A stretch of DNA of 64,000 nt from contig CAJTVN010000013.1 of the NCBI GenBank assembly GCA_910579685.1, positions 1 to 64,000 of the forward strand. The letters run 5' to 3'. Numbering within the stretch: position 1 is the first letter of the stretch; each line of letters begins with the position of its first letter. The notes under the pieces were generated by a model. It was not told the origin of the DNA. It worked only from the letters and a program-made list of their open reading frames with translations, and ran no database searches. The translations under genes were made by a program, and so were the position numbers. Shown here piece by piece: positions 6,571 to 15,469 of this stretch. Origin of the DNA: an uncultured Lachnospiraceae bacterium. GTDB taxonomy: Bacteria > Bacillota > Clostridia > Lachnospirales > Lachnospiraceae.

Positions 6571-8484
6571 TTATTCGGCAAGGCTTTCCCAAAGCTCATA
6601 CAGCCCGGCCAGCTGGCTGTTGATTTCGTTCTGCCTTTTCGTCAGCTCCTGGAGCTTTGCCACATCCGTTGCAATCTCCGGCTTTTCCATTTCCTTATCG
6701 ATAGCGGAAAGCTCGGTTTCCAGATCGCTTATTTTTGCCTCGCATTTTTTCAGATCATTTTCCCTTTTGCGGATTTTGGCCTGCTCCTCCTTTTTGCTCT
6801 GCCAGTCCAGCTTTCCCTCTGAGACAGCCGCTTCCGGTTTGGAAGCGGATTCGCAGGGGGGAAGGAAGTTCTGTTCCAGAGTCTGCCTTTTTTCCAGATA
6901 GTAGTCATAGTTTCCCAGATATTCGATGAGCGTGCGGCCTGTAAGATCCAGAATCCTTGTGGCGGTCCGGTTGATAAAATACCGGTCATGGGACACGTAC
7001 AGGATCGTGCCCTCGTAGGAATTCAGCGCATCCTCCAGAATTTCCTTGGAGGTGATATCCAGGTGGTTGGTAGGCTCGTCCAGAATCAGAAAGTTGGATT
7101 CCGAGAGCATGAGCTTGGCAAGGGAGAGACGTCCCCGCTCGCCGCCGCTTAAATCCCGGATCAGCTTATAAACGTCGTCTCCGGTGAAGAGGAAGGCTGC
7201 AAGGGTATTGCGGATCTCCGTGTTGGTGAGAGCGGGGTAGGCGTCGGAAATCTCTTCAAACAGTGTCTTTTCGGGGTGCAGGACATGGTGTTCCTGGTCA
7301 TAGTAGCCGATATGTACGTTGCTTCCAAGAACGATCCGTCCCGAATCCGCCATAAGCAGCCCGTTGATGATCTTTAAGATCGTGGTCTTTCCGGTCCCGT
7401 TATCCCCGATGATGGCAACATGCTCCCCCCTCTTGATATCCATATGGATGTCCGAGAAAAGCCGGTTGCTGCCAAAGGCCTTGGAGAGCCCTTCTATGGC
7501 AAGAACATCCTTTCCGCTCTGGAATTTGGGGACAAGCTTCATGTGGATATCGGTGCGGGCTTCGGTGGGCTTTTCGAGAACCTCCATCTTGTCCAGCATT
7601 TTTTCCCGGCTCTCGGCCCGTTTTATGGACTTTTCCCGGTTAAAGCTTCTGAGCTTTTCAATCACGGCCTCCTGGTGCCGGATTTCCTGCTGCTGGTTCA
7701 TGTAGGCATTCCAGGCGGCGATCCGAAGCTGTTCCTTTTTTGCAGCATAATCGGAGTAATTTCCCGAAAAAGTGGTCGCCCTGGTCTGATCGATCTCAAT
7801 GATCTTTCCGGCGATCCGGTCAAGGAAATACCGGTCGTGGGATACCAGGATTACAGCGCCCCTGTAATTCAGAAGATAGGTTTCCAGCCAGGCGATGGAA
7901 TTCAGATCCAGGTGGTTGGTGGGCTCGTCCAGTATGATGAGATCCGGCTTTTGCAGAAGAAGCTTTCCCAGGGCCACCCGTGTCTTCTGCCCTCCTGACA
8001 GAGTGGAAATGGATTTTCCAAACTCATCTTCGTCAAACCCAAGCCCCTTGAGAACGCCGGTAATCTCGCTTTTGTAGGCATAGCCCCCTGCCGCCTCGAA
8101 GGCGTGGGTGAGTCGGGCGTATTGATCCATAAGGCGTTCAAGTTCCGCTCCCTGAGCGGTTTTCATGGAAAGCTCGCTTTCGCGGATCTGCCGCTCCATG
8201 GTAATAACGTCCTGCTTTACGTAAAGCAGCTCGTCGTATATGGTGTTGCTGCCGTTTACCGCCTCGTTCTGGGCAAGGTAGCCAAGACTCTTTCCTTTTG
8301 CGAAGGCGACGTTACCGTCGTCCGCGGCCTGCTCCCCCATGATAATGCGCAGGAGAGTGGTCTTGCCCGCACCGTTGATGCCGACGATAGCGGCTTTCTC
8401 ATAATCTTCAATATGAAAAGAAACATTGCGAAGGATACACTTTTCATTAAATGATTTCGTTAGATTCTGACAGGATAAAATCAT
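6571..8484 (-). CDS. ABC-F family ATPase (ribosome-associated, Uup/YdiF type)
   Basis: The 637-residue protein has two ABC ATPase domains and no membrane segment. Walker A motifs are GINGAGKTT and GDNGTGKTT, and signature motifs are LSGGQKTR and LSGGERGR, each followed by ILDEPTNHLD. The domains are joined by a charged linker with the Glu/Arg-rich helices of ABC-F proteins, and the C-terminus is a coiled coil (residues about 560-635). ABC-F proteins bind the ribosomal E site and help stalled translation; some give antibiotic resistance, but this sequence gives no basis for that. The ATG at 8484 follows GGAAAGGATG and is preferred over the upstream ATG at 8523. Confidence 0.9.
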   Translation of the reverse strand: MILSCQNLTKSFNEKCILRNVSFHIEDYEKAAIVGINGAGKTTLLRIIMGEQAADDGNVAFAKGKSLGYLAQNEAVNGSNTIYDELLYVKQDVITMERQIRESELSMKTAQGAELERLMDQYARLTHAFEAAGGYAYKSEITGVLKGLGFDEDEFGKSISTLSGGQKTRVALGKLLLQKPDLIILDEPTNHLDLNSIAWLETYLLNYRGAVILVSHDRYFLDRIAGKIIEIDQTRATTFSGNYSDYAAKKEQLRIAAWNAYMNQQQEIRHQEAVIEKLRSFNREKSIKRAESREKMLDKMEVLEKPTEARTDIHMKLVPKFQSGKDVLAIEGLSKAFGSNRLFSDIHMDIKRGEHVAIIGDNGTGKTTILKIINGLLMADSGRIVLGSNVHIGYYDQEHHVLHPEKTLFEEISDAYPALTNTEIRNTLAAFLFTGDDVYKLIRDLSGGERGRLSLAKLMLSESNFLILDEPTNHLDITSKEILEDALNSYEGTILYVSHDRYFINRTATRILDLTGRTLIEYLGNYDYYLEKRQTLEQNFLPPCESASKPEAAVSEGKLDWQSKKEEQAKIRKRENDLKKCEAKISDLETELSAIDKEMEKPEIATDVAKLQELTKRQNEINSQLAGLYELWESLAE

Positions 8485-8582
8485 GATTTTACATCCTTTC
8501 CGGGGCGTGTGCGCCCGATTCATGTAACAGTTTAACGGTTGAAACCGTTTCTGTCAATGCGGTTATTGGATGAGCGAACCGA

Positions 8583-8611
8583 TTGACATATTTTTTTTGT
8601 TGCGCTATGAT
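8583..8611 (+). promoter_or_regulatory. Sigma-A promoter of rex
   Basis: TTGACA (8583-8588) and TATGAT (8606-8611) are 17 bases apart, giving a leader of about 30 bases before the GTG start. Upstream at about 8534-8549 is a near-palindrome, AACGGTTGAAACCGTT, that could be an operator. Confidence 0.8.
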
Positions 8612-8648
8612 AAGAAAGAATATGTAGTGATTTTCAGAGGATAGAACA

Positions 8649-9293
8649 GTGGAAAGTAAAGAGATTTCACAGGCAGTCATCAGCCGCCTGCCAAGATATT
8701 TCCGGTATCTTGGCGAATTGAAGGACGAGGGAATCGAGCGGGTCTCATCCCAGGAGTTGAGCGATATTATGAAGGTGACGGCTTCCCAGATCCGTCAGGA
8801 TTTCAACAATTTTGGCGGTTTCGGACAGCAGGGTTACGGTTACAAGGTAGAATACCTTTACGAAGAGATCGGCAAGATCCTTGGTCTTGGAAAGGAGCAC
8901 CATCTGATTATAATCGGAGCGGGAAATCTGGGACAGGCTCTCGCCAATTACATGAATTTTGAACGCAGGGGCTTTCTGTTTAAAGGGATGTTTGACAACA
9001 ACCCGGCCCTGTACGGGAAGAAAATACGGGATATGGCGGTAAGGCCAATGGAGGAGCTGACGGATTTTGTCAGGGAAAACAATATCGATATTGCAGTGCT
9101 GACCATTCCAAAGACCAGCGCCGTGGAGGTGGCGGAGCAGCTGGTGAGGGACGGGATCAAGGGGATTTGGAATTTCGCCCATGTAGATCTGAATGTTCCC
9201 GAACATATCCAGGTGGAAAACGTGCATCTGTCCGACAGCCTGATGAAGCTTACCTATAATATTATCAGCTATGAACAGGACGGTATGAATTGA
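8649..9293 (+). CDS. rex: Redox-sensing transcriptional repressor Rex
   Basis: The 214-residue protein has a winged-helix DNA-binding domain (about residues 1-75, ending in QDFNNFGGFGQQGYGY) and a Rossmann fold with GAGNLGQAL near residue 86. It ends in a helical tail for domain swapping. Rex senses the NADH/NAD ratio and represses fermentation and reductive genes when NADH is low. Length and motif order are normal. The GTG start at 8649 has an AGAGG site 8 bases upstream. It stands alone behind its own promoter and is probably co-transcribed with the following coiled-coil gene (33-base gap). Confidence 0.95.
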   Translation: MESKEISQAVISRLPRYFRYLGELKDEGIERVSSQELSDIMKVTASQIRQDFNNFGGFGQQGYGYKVEYLYEEIGKILGLGKEHHLIIIGAGNLGQALANYMNFERRGFLFKGMFDNNPALYGKKIRDMAVRPMEELTDFVRENNIDIAVLTIPKTSAVEVAEQLVRDGIKGIWNFAHVDLNVPEHIQVENVHLSDSLMKLTYNIISYEQDGMN

Positions 9294-9326
9294 TAAAGAT
9301 TGGATAAAGGATGGGAGGCAGGCCAT

Positions 9327-9938
9327 ATGTCAAAATCGGATAAGAAATTTGAGAAAGCGCTTGAAGGCAAGAAGATTCCGATACTGACGCTGGATAACCA
9401 GTGGCATCAGCTGGTTGGAAAGGTAGAACCTGACAGACAGGTTGCAAAGCTTCAGGAGGAGCTTAATGAGCTGCTCAAGCGGCAGGGAAAGGCAAGGACG
9501 GAGATCCGCAAGATCAAGGCGCTGAAAAAGAAGCTGATGGATGAAATCATGGAGCTTGCGGAGGACGCTGCCAGCGGAAAGAACAAGCGGGCGGAAAATA
9601 AGGTGAGTGACAATAAGCGTCTGATCGTCGAATGCAACGAAAAACTTACGGAATATGAGGACGAGATTCTGGAGCTTCCGGGGAAAATGGATCAGGTCAA
9701 CAGGGAGCTGATGCTTAAGACCATGGAGATCTGCTACGATGTCCTCAAAAAAAACAGAGCGGATATAGACGAGAACGCAAGATGGATTTCGGAGATGCGC
9801 ACCGAGCTGAAGGAGCGCCTGATCCGGAAACAGGAGCAGGAGCAGGTGAACCAGGAGCTGTACACCTACATGCACAATATTTTTGGGGTGGATGTGATCG
9901 ATATATTCGACATGGCATATCTGAACAAAGAAAATTAG
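9327..9938 (+). CDS. Conserved coiled-coil protein of unknown function
   Basis: The 203-residue protein is almost entirely charged helix with heptad spacing (VAKLQEELNELLKRQ, then IRKIKALKKKLMDEIMELAE) and no membrane segment or signal peptide. The C-terminus (GVDVIDIFDMAYL) is hydrophobic and may be a contact site. Position between rex and a terminator suggests co-expression with rex. The ATG at 9327 has GGGAGG 8 bases upstream and is better than the TTG at 9300. No family was recognised; it could be a structural or scaffold protein. Confidence 0.75.
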   Translation: MSKSDKKFEKALEGKKIPILTLDNQWHQLVGKVEPDRQVAKLQEELNELLKRQGKARTEIRKIKALKKKLMDEIMELAEDAASGKNKRAENKVSDNKRLIVECNEKLTEYEDEILELPGKMDQVNRELMLKTMEICYDVLKKNRADIDENARWISEMRTELKERLIRKQEQEQVNQELYTYMHNIFGVDVIDIFDMAYLNKEN

Positions 9939-9961
9939 AAGCCAAACATGGAGAGAAACGG

Positions 9962-9994
9962 TGCGCCATCGCCTGAGGGGGATATGGCGCATTT
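9962..9994 (+). terminator. Intrinsic terminator-like hairpin
   Basis: TGCGCCAT (9962-9969) pairs with ATGGCGCA (9984-9991), followed by a short T-run. It closes the rex unit. Confidence 0.65.
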
Positions 9995-10030
9995 GACATT
10001 TTAACGCCTATCACCCGGAAAGGAGGTTTT

Positions 10031-11587
10031 ATGCAGTATATTGTCACAGCCGAAGAAATGAAATGCTACGAAAATTTTGTCTTGGAAAAAGTAGGGATCT
10101 CCTCCCTTCTTCTCATGGAGCGGGCAGCCATGGAGATGGCGGATGTCCTGATGCGGTACAGGAAAAAAAATACCCGCATCCTGGCAGTGGCGGGAACGGG
10201 AAACAACGGAGGGGACGCCCTTGCTGTGGGAAGGATTCTGGCGCAGAGAGGTGCCGAGGTATGCTTTTACATGCCGGGGGACTGCAGGAAGATGAGCCGG
10301 GAGACGAGAAAGCAGGTGTCCGTTCTTCGAAAATACGGGTTTTCCATTCTGCGCAAATTGCCGGAAGCGGAATATGATATTGTCATAGACGGACTCTTCG
10401 GGACCGGCTTGTCCAGGGAGGTTGCCGGGGTGTACAAAAGGGCGGTGGACGAGATCAACGGCCTTGGGAAAAAAGGCGCCCTGGTAGCCAGTGTGGATAT
10501 TCCCTCCGGCGTATGCGCAGATACGGGCGGAATTTTGGGCTGCTGCGTACAGGCGGACATCACCGTAACCTTTGAATACGCAAAGCTCGGACATTACCTG
10601 TACCCCGGAAGAGAGGCGGCCGGGAAGCTTTTTGTCCGGGGAATCGGCCTTGACAGGCGCGCGTTTTCCCTAAAGCAGCCCTCCTGCTTTTCCTTTTACG
10701 GACAGGAGCTGCGAGAGCTCCTTCCGCAGAGGGATCCGGCGGGGCACAAGGGAGTTTTCGGCAGGGTTGCCCTGATCGCGGGCAGTAAAGACATGGCGGG
10801 GGCCGCCGTTCTGTGCGGAAGGAGCGTTCTGCGGACGGGAGCCGGCATGGTGAAGATCATAACGCCGGATACAAACCGGGGGATCATACAGAGAGCGCTT
10901 CCGGAGGCCATGCTGTACACCTACAGGGGGCTTGCAGATCCGGAAAAGGTGGAGGAGACGCTCTCCTGGGCGGACGTGATTGTGGCGGGGCCGGGAATGG
11001 GAAAGGGAAAGGCGGCCGAAGAACTGATCCTGCAGGCGCTTACCCGCAGAAGGCAAAAAGACGGGACGGACGGCGCACAGGGCCATCTTCCGCCAATGGT
11101 GCTGGATGCTGACGCTCTGAATCTGATTGCGGAGAAGGAAAAGCTCCGGGATGCGGTATGCGCCTATGAACGGCGCAGGATTATCCTGACGCCCCATCCG
11201 GGAGAATTCACAAGGCTATCCGGTCTTTCCATGGAGGAATATAAGCAGAACAGGCAGAGGGCGGTGAGAGAGCTTGCGCAGCGCTTTGGCTGTATTGTGG
11301 CGGGAAAGGATGCAGTGACCATGGCAGCCGCCGCACAAAGCGGGCCGGTTTTTCTGAATCTCACCGGAAATGACGGAATGGCGACAGCGGGAAGCGGCGA
11401 CGTGCTTGCGGGCATGATCGGGGGCCTTCTGGCTCAGAAGCTCGCCCCTTACGAGGCGGCTTGTCTTGGCATCTGCCTTCACGGAAGCTGCGGGGATGCC
11501 GCTGCGGCGGCAAAAAACCGCTACAGCGTGACGGCGTCGGATCTGATCGAGGAAATATGTCACGTCTTTAACGTGAGGGAGGGATAG
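10031..11587 (+). CDS. nnr: Bifunctional NAD(P)H-hydrate epimerase / ADP-dependent dehydratase
   Basis: The 518 residues hold two domains. The N-terminal YjeF-type epimerase (about 1-215) shows GTGNNGGDALAVGRIL and DIPSG. The C-terminal ribokinase-like dehydratase (about 230-515) shows AGSKDMAGAAVL, LTPHPGEF and the catalytic NDGMATAGSGDVLAGM motif. Together they repair hydrated NADH and NADPH. The ATG at 10031 follows AAAGGAGG. The next gene, alanine racemase, starts 3 bases after its stop, so the two are translated together. Confidence 0.93.
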   Translation: MQYIVTAEEMKCYENFVLEKVGISSLLLMERAAMEMADVLMRYRKKNTRILAVAGTGNNGGDALAVGRILAQRGAEVCFYMPGDCRKMSRETRKQVSVLRKYGFSILRKLPEAEYDIVIDGLFGTGLSREVAGVYKRAVDEINGLGKKGALVASVDIPSGVCADTGGILGCCVQADITVTFEYAKLGHYLYPGREAAGKLFVRGIGLDRRAFSLKQPSCFSFYGQELRELLPQRDPAGHKGVFGRVALIAGSKDMAGAAVLCGRSVLRTGAGMVKIITPDTNRGIIQRALPEAMLYTYRGLADPEKVEETLSWADVIVAGPGMGKGKAAEELILQALTRRRQKDGTDGAQGHLPPMVLDADALNLIAEKEKLRDAVCAYERRRIILTPHPGEFTRLSGLSMEEYKQNRQRAVRELAQRFGCIVAGKDAVTMAAAAQSGPVFLNLTGNDGMATAGSGDVLAGMIGGLLAQKLAPYEAACLGICLHGSCGDAAAAAKNRYSVTASDLIEEICHVFNVREG

Positions 11588-11590
11588 AGA

Positions 11591-12796
11591 TTGCAGGAAG
11601 ATTATCTGAGAATATGTGCAAAGGTGGATCTGGATGCGGCCAGGGAAAACATGGAGAATATGAAAGCGAACCTGGCCCCCCGGACCCGGATAATGGCGGT
11701 GGTCAAAACAGACGGATACGGGCACGGGGCAGTGCCCCTGGCACGGGAGCTCGAGCCGCTGGACTACCTGTTCGGCTTTGCGGTGGCTACGGCGGGGGAA
11801 GCCCTTGCGCTGCGCAGGGCGGGAATCAGAAAACCCGTCCTTGTGCTGGGCTATACCTTTCCCGAAAGCTACAGAAGGCTGATCGAGGAGGAGGTCAGGT
11901 TTACCGTGTTTCTGCCGCAGACCCTCAAGGAGCTTGCGGGGGCGGTAAAGGAGCTTGCCGCGGCAGGAAAAGCGGGGGAGAGGCAAAAGCGGGCGCACAT
12001 TCACATCAAGGTGGACACGGGGATGAACCGGATCGGAGTAAAACCTGACGAAGAGGGATTCAGCCTGGTGAGGAAGGCTTTGGACATTCCGGAAATCCGG
12101 GTAGAGGGAATCTTCACCCATTTTGCCAGGGCGGATGAAAAGGACAAGGGGCCGGCTTGTCGTCAGTTCGCCCTTTTTCAGGAATTTACGGAGCGGATCC
12201 GGAAGGATATGGGGTACCGGATTCCGGTGTGCCATTGCGCAAACAGCGCCGGTATCGTGGAGATGCCGCAGACGGGCATGGACATGGTGAGGGCCGGGAT
12301 TACGCTGTACGGGCTGTGGCCTTCGGATGAGGTGAGAAGGGATCTTGTTCCCCTGCGGCCGGTTCTCTCCCTCTACAGCCATATCGTGCATATTAAGGAG
12401 ATAGAGGCGGGAGAGGAGGTCAGCTACGGGGGAACCTTCACCGCACCTTCGAAAATGCGGATTGCCACCATTCCCGCAGGCTACGGGGACGGCTATCCCA
12501 GAGCGCTTTCCGGTAAGGGATATGTTCTGATTGCCGGAAAGCGGGCAAAAATTCTCGGGAGAGTGTGCATGGATCAGTTTATGGTGGATGTCACGGATAT
12601 ACCGGAGGCATCCTTCGGGGATCCGGTTACTCTGATCGGGAGAGACGGCGGGGAAGAGATCACCATGGAAATGTTGGGAGAGCTCTCCGGGCGCTTCAAC
12701 TATGAGATCGCCTGCTGTCTTGGGAAAAGAATTCCCAGGATTTATCAAAAAGGCGGCGCAATCCTCTGTACGCAGGACGACTGCCGGGATTTTTAG
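11591..12796 (+). CDS. alr: Alanine racemase
   Basis: The 401-residue PLP enzyme converts L- to D-alanine for peptidoglycan. The PLP lysine is K39 in AVVKTDGYGHG, and the C-terminal catalytic tyrosine is in EEVSYGGTF near residue 278. Length is slightly above the usual 370-390. It starts with TTG at 11591 after a GGAGGG site that overlaps the end of nnr. It is followed after 82 bases by a MazF-type gene, an arrangement known from Bacillus (alr then an ndoAI-ndoA toxin-antitoxin pair). Confidence 0.94.
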   Translation: MQEDYLRICAKVDLDAARENMENMKANLAPRTRIMAVVKTDGYGHGAVPLARELEPLDYLFGFAVATAGEALALRRAGIRKPVLVLGYTFPESYRRLIEEEVRFTVFLPQTLKELAGAVKELAAAGKAGERQKRAHIHIKVDTGMNRIGVKPDEEGFSLVRKALDIPEIRVEGIFTHFARADEKDKGPACRQFALFQEFTERIRKDMGYRIPVCHCANSAGIVEMPQTGMDMVRAGITLYGLWPSDEVRRDLVPLRPVLSLYSHIVHIKEIEAGEEVSYGGTFTAPSKMRIATIPAGYGDGYPRALSGKGYVLIAGKRAKILGRVCMDQFMVDVTDIPEASFGDPVTLIGRDGGEEITMEMLGELSGRFNYEIACCLGKRIPRIYQKGGAILCTQDDCRDF

Positions 12797-12878
12797 GCCT
12801 GGCTGAATACCCTCTGACAATGTGGTTATACTATTTACAGATTTAAAAATATCCGGTTGGAATGAAGGGTGTGTGAAA

Positions 12879-13220
12879 ATGAAAAGAGGGGATATTTATT
12901 ATGCAGATCTGCGGCCGGTGGTAGGTTCGGAGCAGGGAGGCGTAAGGCCGGTGCTGATTATACAGAATGACGTGGGAAACAGGCACAGTCCGACCGTGAT
13001 CTGTGCGGCCATTACTTCAAAAATGAACAAGGCGAAGCTCCCCACTCATATAGAGCTGAGTGCGGGAAGATATGATATGGTAAAGGACTCCGTGGTGCTT
13101 TTGGAGCAGCTGCGCACCATTGACAAGCAGCGTCTTAAGGATAAAATCTGTCATTTGGACGAAAGGGTTATGAGGGAGGTAAATGAAGGGCTGATGGTCA
13201 GTCTCGGGCTCACTACATAA
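12879..13220 (+). CDS. mazF: MazF/PemK-family endoribonuclease toxin, no antitoxin visible
   Basis: The 113-residue protein shows the MazF core: MKRGDIYYADLRPVVGSEQG with the substrate loop, RPVLIIQND, and ICAAITSKM. MazF proteins cut mRNA at short specific sequences and are normally held inactive by MazE. In Bacillus the antitoxin gene sits between alr and mazF, but here only 82 bases separate them, too few for one. The ATG at 12879 follows AAGGGTG by 8 bases and begins the conserved core; the frame is open back to 12822. The antitoxin may be elsewhere or absent. Confidence 0.88.
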   Translation: MKRGDIYYADLRPVVGSEQGGVRPVLIIQNDVGNRHSPTVICAAITSKMNKAKLPTHIELSAGRYDMVKDSVVLLEQLRTIDKQRLKDKICHLDERVMREVNEGLMVSLGLTT

Positions 13221-13239
13221 AGCATCTTGCCCGGAAAGC

Positions 13240-13268
13240 TTGACGGCTGGTGAAGGAAATGGTATATT
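13240..13268 (+). promoter_or_regulatory. Sigma-A promoter before the CNNM/CorC-type gene
   Basis: TTGACG (13240-13245) and TATATT (13263-13268) are 17 bases apart, between mazF and the next gene. Confidence 0.65.
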
Positions 13269-13311
13269 TTACAATGATATTTTGCATTTTAGATAAAAGG
13301 AGATGGGAAAA

Positions 13312-14691
13312 ATGGATGATGGTGGGCCTACGGCCAGTTGGGCCATCTTTGTAGTACTTTTAATGATCGATATGCTGTTTTACGGGTTTGGTGCGGCTGT
13401 AAAGGAGCTGAACCTCAAGGAGCTTGGCGAGAAGGCGCAGGACGAAGACAACAAAAAGGCGAAACGGTTATATGCAATTGCCGTGAGTCCGGAAAAATAT
13501 ATCAATACGGTACAGCTTGTCGTGACGCTGATCAATCTGGTGATGGGAGGTTTTTTCCTGAGCGTCTGGAGCAGGCATATCCGTACCCTGCTTGATCAGG
13601 AGGTCATGGGACGCATTTTAAGGCTCCGCCCGGATCCCGTTGTTCTCTCTGTTCTTTCGTTTTTGCTCTCAGGGGCCCTGTTGCTGTACATATTGCTGAC
13701 GTTTGGCGTTCTGATTCCCAAGAAGCTGGGAATCCGCTACGCCTGGAAGTGGTCTTTTGCCTGTATCAATCCGATTTATTTTGTGACCGGGATCTTTTCC
13801 CCGATCACGGGCCTGATATCGGTTACCTCCAAAGGCATCCTGCGGATTTTCGGAATCCACATGGATAACAACTGTGAGGATGTGACGGAGGAGGAGATCA
13901 TATCCATGGTCAACGAGGGCCATGAGCAGGGTGTCCTGCTTGCGACGGAAGCGGAGATGATCACGAATATTTTTGAGCTGGGCGACAAGGAGGCCAGGGA
14001 CATAATGACCCACCGGAGCAATATCGTGGCCATTGACAGGACTATATCCCTCTCGGAGGCCATTGATTACATGCTCAGCGAGAGCAAGAGCCGTTTTCCC
14101 GTTCTGGACGAAAATATTGACCATATTATCGGAATTCTCCATTTCAGGGATGCCATGCGCGCTTACCGGCAGCCTGGGAATACGGAGCTTCCGGTTGGCA
14201 GGATCAAGGGCCTTTTGCGGGATGCCATGTTTGTGCCCGAGACCAAAAATATTGACAAGCTGTTTCGAACCATGCAGCAGACCAAGACGCAGATGGTGAT
14301 CGTGGTGGACGAGTACGGACAGACCTCCGGGCTTCTTGCCATGGAGGACATTCTGGAAGAGATCGTGGGCAACATCATGGATGAATACGATGAGGACGAG
14401 GCGCACATAAAAGCCACCGGAAATGCGGACGAATATATCATGGAGGGTGTTACCCGGTTAGAGGAGCTGGAGGAAAAATTCGGGATTTCCTTTGGGGAGC
14501 AGGATTTTGACACCCTGAACGGTTTCCTGATCTCCAAGATGGATAAAATTCCGGAGCAGGACGAGCAATTTTCCATTGAAGTGGATGGCTATGAGTTCAA
14601 GATTCTGACGGTGGAAAACAGGATGATAAAGGATGTCCTGGTATCCAGGCCTTGTGGAAGGGACGCAGAAGAGAAACAATATAATCAGTAG
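13312..14691 (+). CDS. CNNM/CorC-type membrane protein (DUF21-CBS-CorC domains)
   Basis: The protein is about 459 residues. Membrane helices fill roughly residues 5-190 (DUF21). Next comes a pair of CBS domains (about 205-335, with AREIMTHRSNIVAIDRT and QMVIVVDEYGQTSGLL), then a C-terminal CorC/HlyC domain (about 365-450). Such proteins are linked to magnesium or other cation efflux; the old name hemolysin has no support here. Of two ATGs, the one at 13312 is preferred because AAGGAG ends at 13302, giving 9 bases of spacing, whereas the ATG at 13303 has none. A strong promoter precedes it and yebC follows 18 bases after. Confidence 0.88.
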   Translation: MDDGGPTASWAIFVVLLMIDMLFYGFGAAVKELNLKELGEKAQDEDNKKAKRLYAIAVSPEKYINTVQLVVTLINLVMGGFFLSVWSRHIRTLLDQEVMGRILRLRPDPVVLSVLSFLLSGALLLYILLTFGVLIPKKLGIRYAWKWSFACINPIYFVTGIFSPITGLISVTSKGILRIFGIHMDNNCEDVTEEEIISMVNEGHEQGVLLATEAEMITNIFELGDKEARDIMTHRSNIVAIDRTISLSEAIDYMLSESKSRFPVLDENIDHIIGILHFRDAMRAYRQPGNTELPVGRIKGLLRDAMFVPETKNIDKLFRTMQQTKTQMVIVVDEYGQTSGLLAMEDILEEIVGNIMDEYDEDEAHIKATGNADEYIMEGVTRLEELEEKFGISFGEQDFDTLNGFLISKMDKIPEQDEQFSIEVDGYEFKILTVENRMIKDVLVSRPCGRDAEEKQYNQ

Positions 14692-14709
14692 GAAAAGGAG
14701 AAAAGCGAT

Positions 14710-15438
14710 ATGTCAGGACATTCAAAATTTGCAAATATAAAGCACAAGAAAGAGAAAAACGATGCGGCGAAAGGAAAGATTTTCACCATTATCGGAAGGG
14801 AGCTTGCCGTGGCGGTGAAGGAGGGCGGCCCGGATCCCGCAAATAATTCCAAGCTGGCGCAGGTCATCGCAAAGGCGAAGGCCAACAACATGCCGAACGA
14901 CACCATTGACAGGGGAATCAAAAAAGCGGCGGGAGACGTGGGAAACGTCAATTACAAGTACATTACATACGAAGGCTACGGCCCGAACGGGATAGCGATT
15001 ATCGTGGACGCCCTTACGGATAACCAGAACCGCACGGCGGCTAATGTGAGGAACGCATTCACAAAAGGCAACGGAAACGTGGGAACGCCCGGCTGCGTGT
15101 CCTTTATGTTTGACAAAAAGGGGCAGATCATTATTGACAAAGAGGAATACGAGGGGGATGCGGACGAGCTGATGATGTATGCGCTGGACGCAGGGGCGGA
15201 GGACTTTTCAGAAGAGGAGGACAGCTATGAGATCCTCACGGATCCGGATTCCTTTGAAGGGGTGGCAAAGGCGCTGCAGGATCAGAAGATTGACTTTGTG
15301 TCGGCGGAAGTTACCATGATACCTCAGAACTATGTAGAGTTGACAGATGAGACGGCGGTGAAGAATCTGAATCGGATTCTGGATTTGCTGGATGAGGATG
15401 ATGATGTACAGGCGGTATACCACAACTGGGACGAATAA
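14710..15438 (+). CDS. yebC: YebC/PmpR-family translation or transcription factor
   Basis: The 242 residues match the family at full length, starting MSGHSKFANIKHKKEKNDA, with the three-domain YebC/TACO1 fold. Some members regulate transcription; recent work on the family links it to relief of ribosome stalling at proline stretches. RBS AAAAGGAG precedes the ATG. The following membrane protein gene overlaps or directly abuts it. Confidence 0.92.
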   Translation: MSGHSKFANIKHKKEKNDAAKGKIFTIIGRELAVAVKEGGPDPANNSKLAQVIAKAKANNMPNDTIDRGIKKAAGDVGNVNYKYITYEGYGPNGIAIIVDALTDNQNRTAANVRNAFTKGNGNVGTPGCVSFMFDKKGQIIIDKEEYEGDADELMMYALDAGAEDFSEEEDSYEILTDPDSFEGVAKALQDQKIDFVSAEVTMIPQNYVELTDETAVKNLNRILDLLDEDDDVQAVYHNWDE

Positions 15439-15469
15439 TTTACCGGAGCTGCTCGGAGAGACTGTGCTC

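Noticed and set aside
10670..11197. 175-residue reverse frame
   Set aside because: It is antisense to the dehydratase domain of nnr and has no recognisable motif.
11216..12820. 534-residue reverse open frame
   Set aside because: It lies antisense to nnr and alr, whose motifs are complete. Its length comes from biased codon use on the coding strand.
13312..14691. Hemolysin
   Set aside because: The domain set (DUF21, CBS pair, CorC) indicates a cation-linked membrane protein. The hemolysin name is historical.
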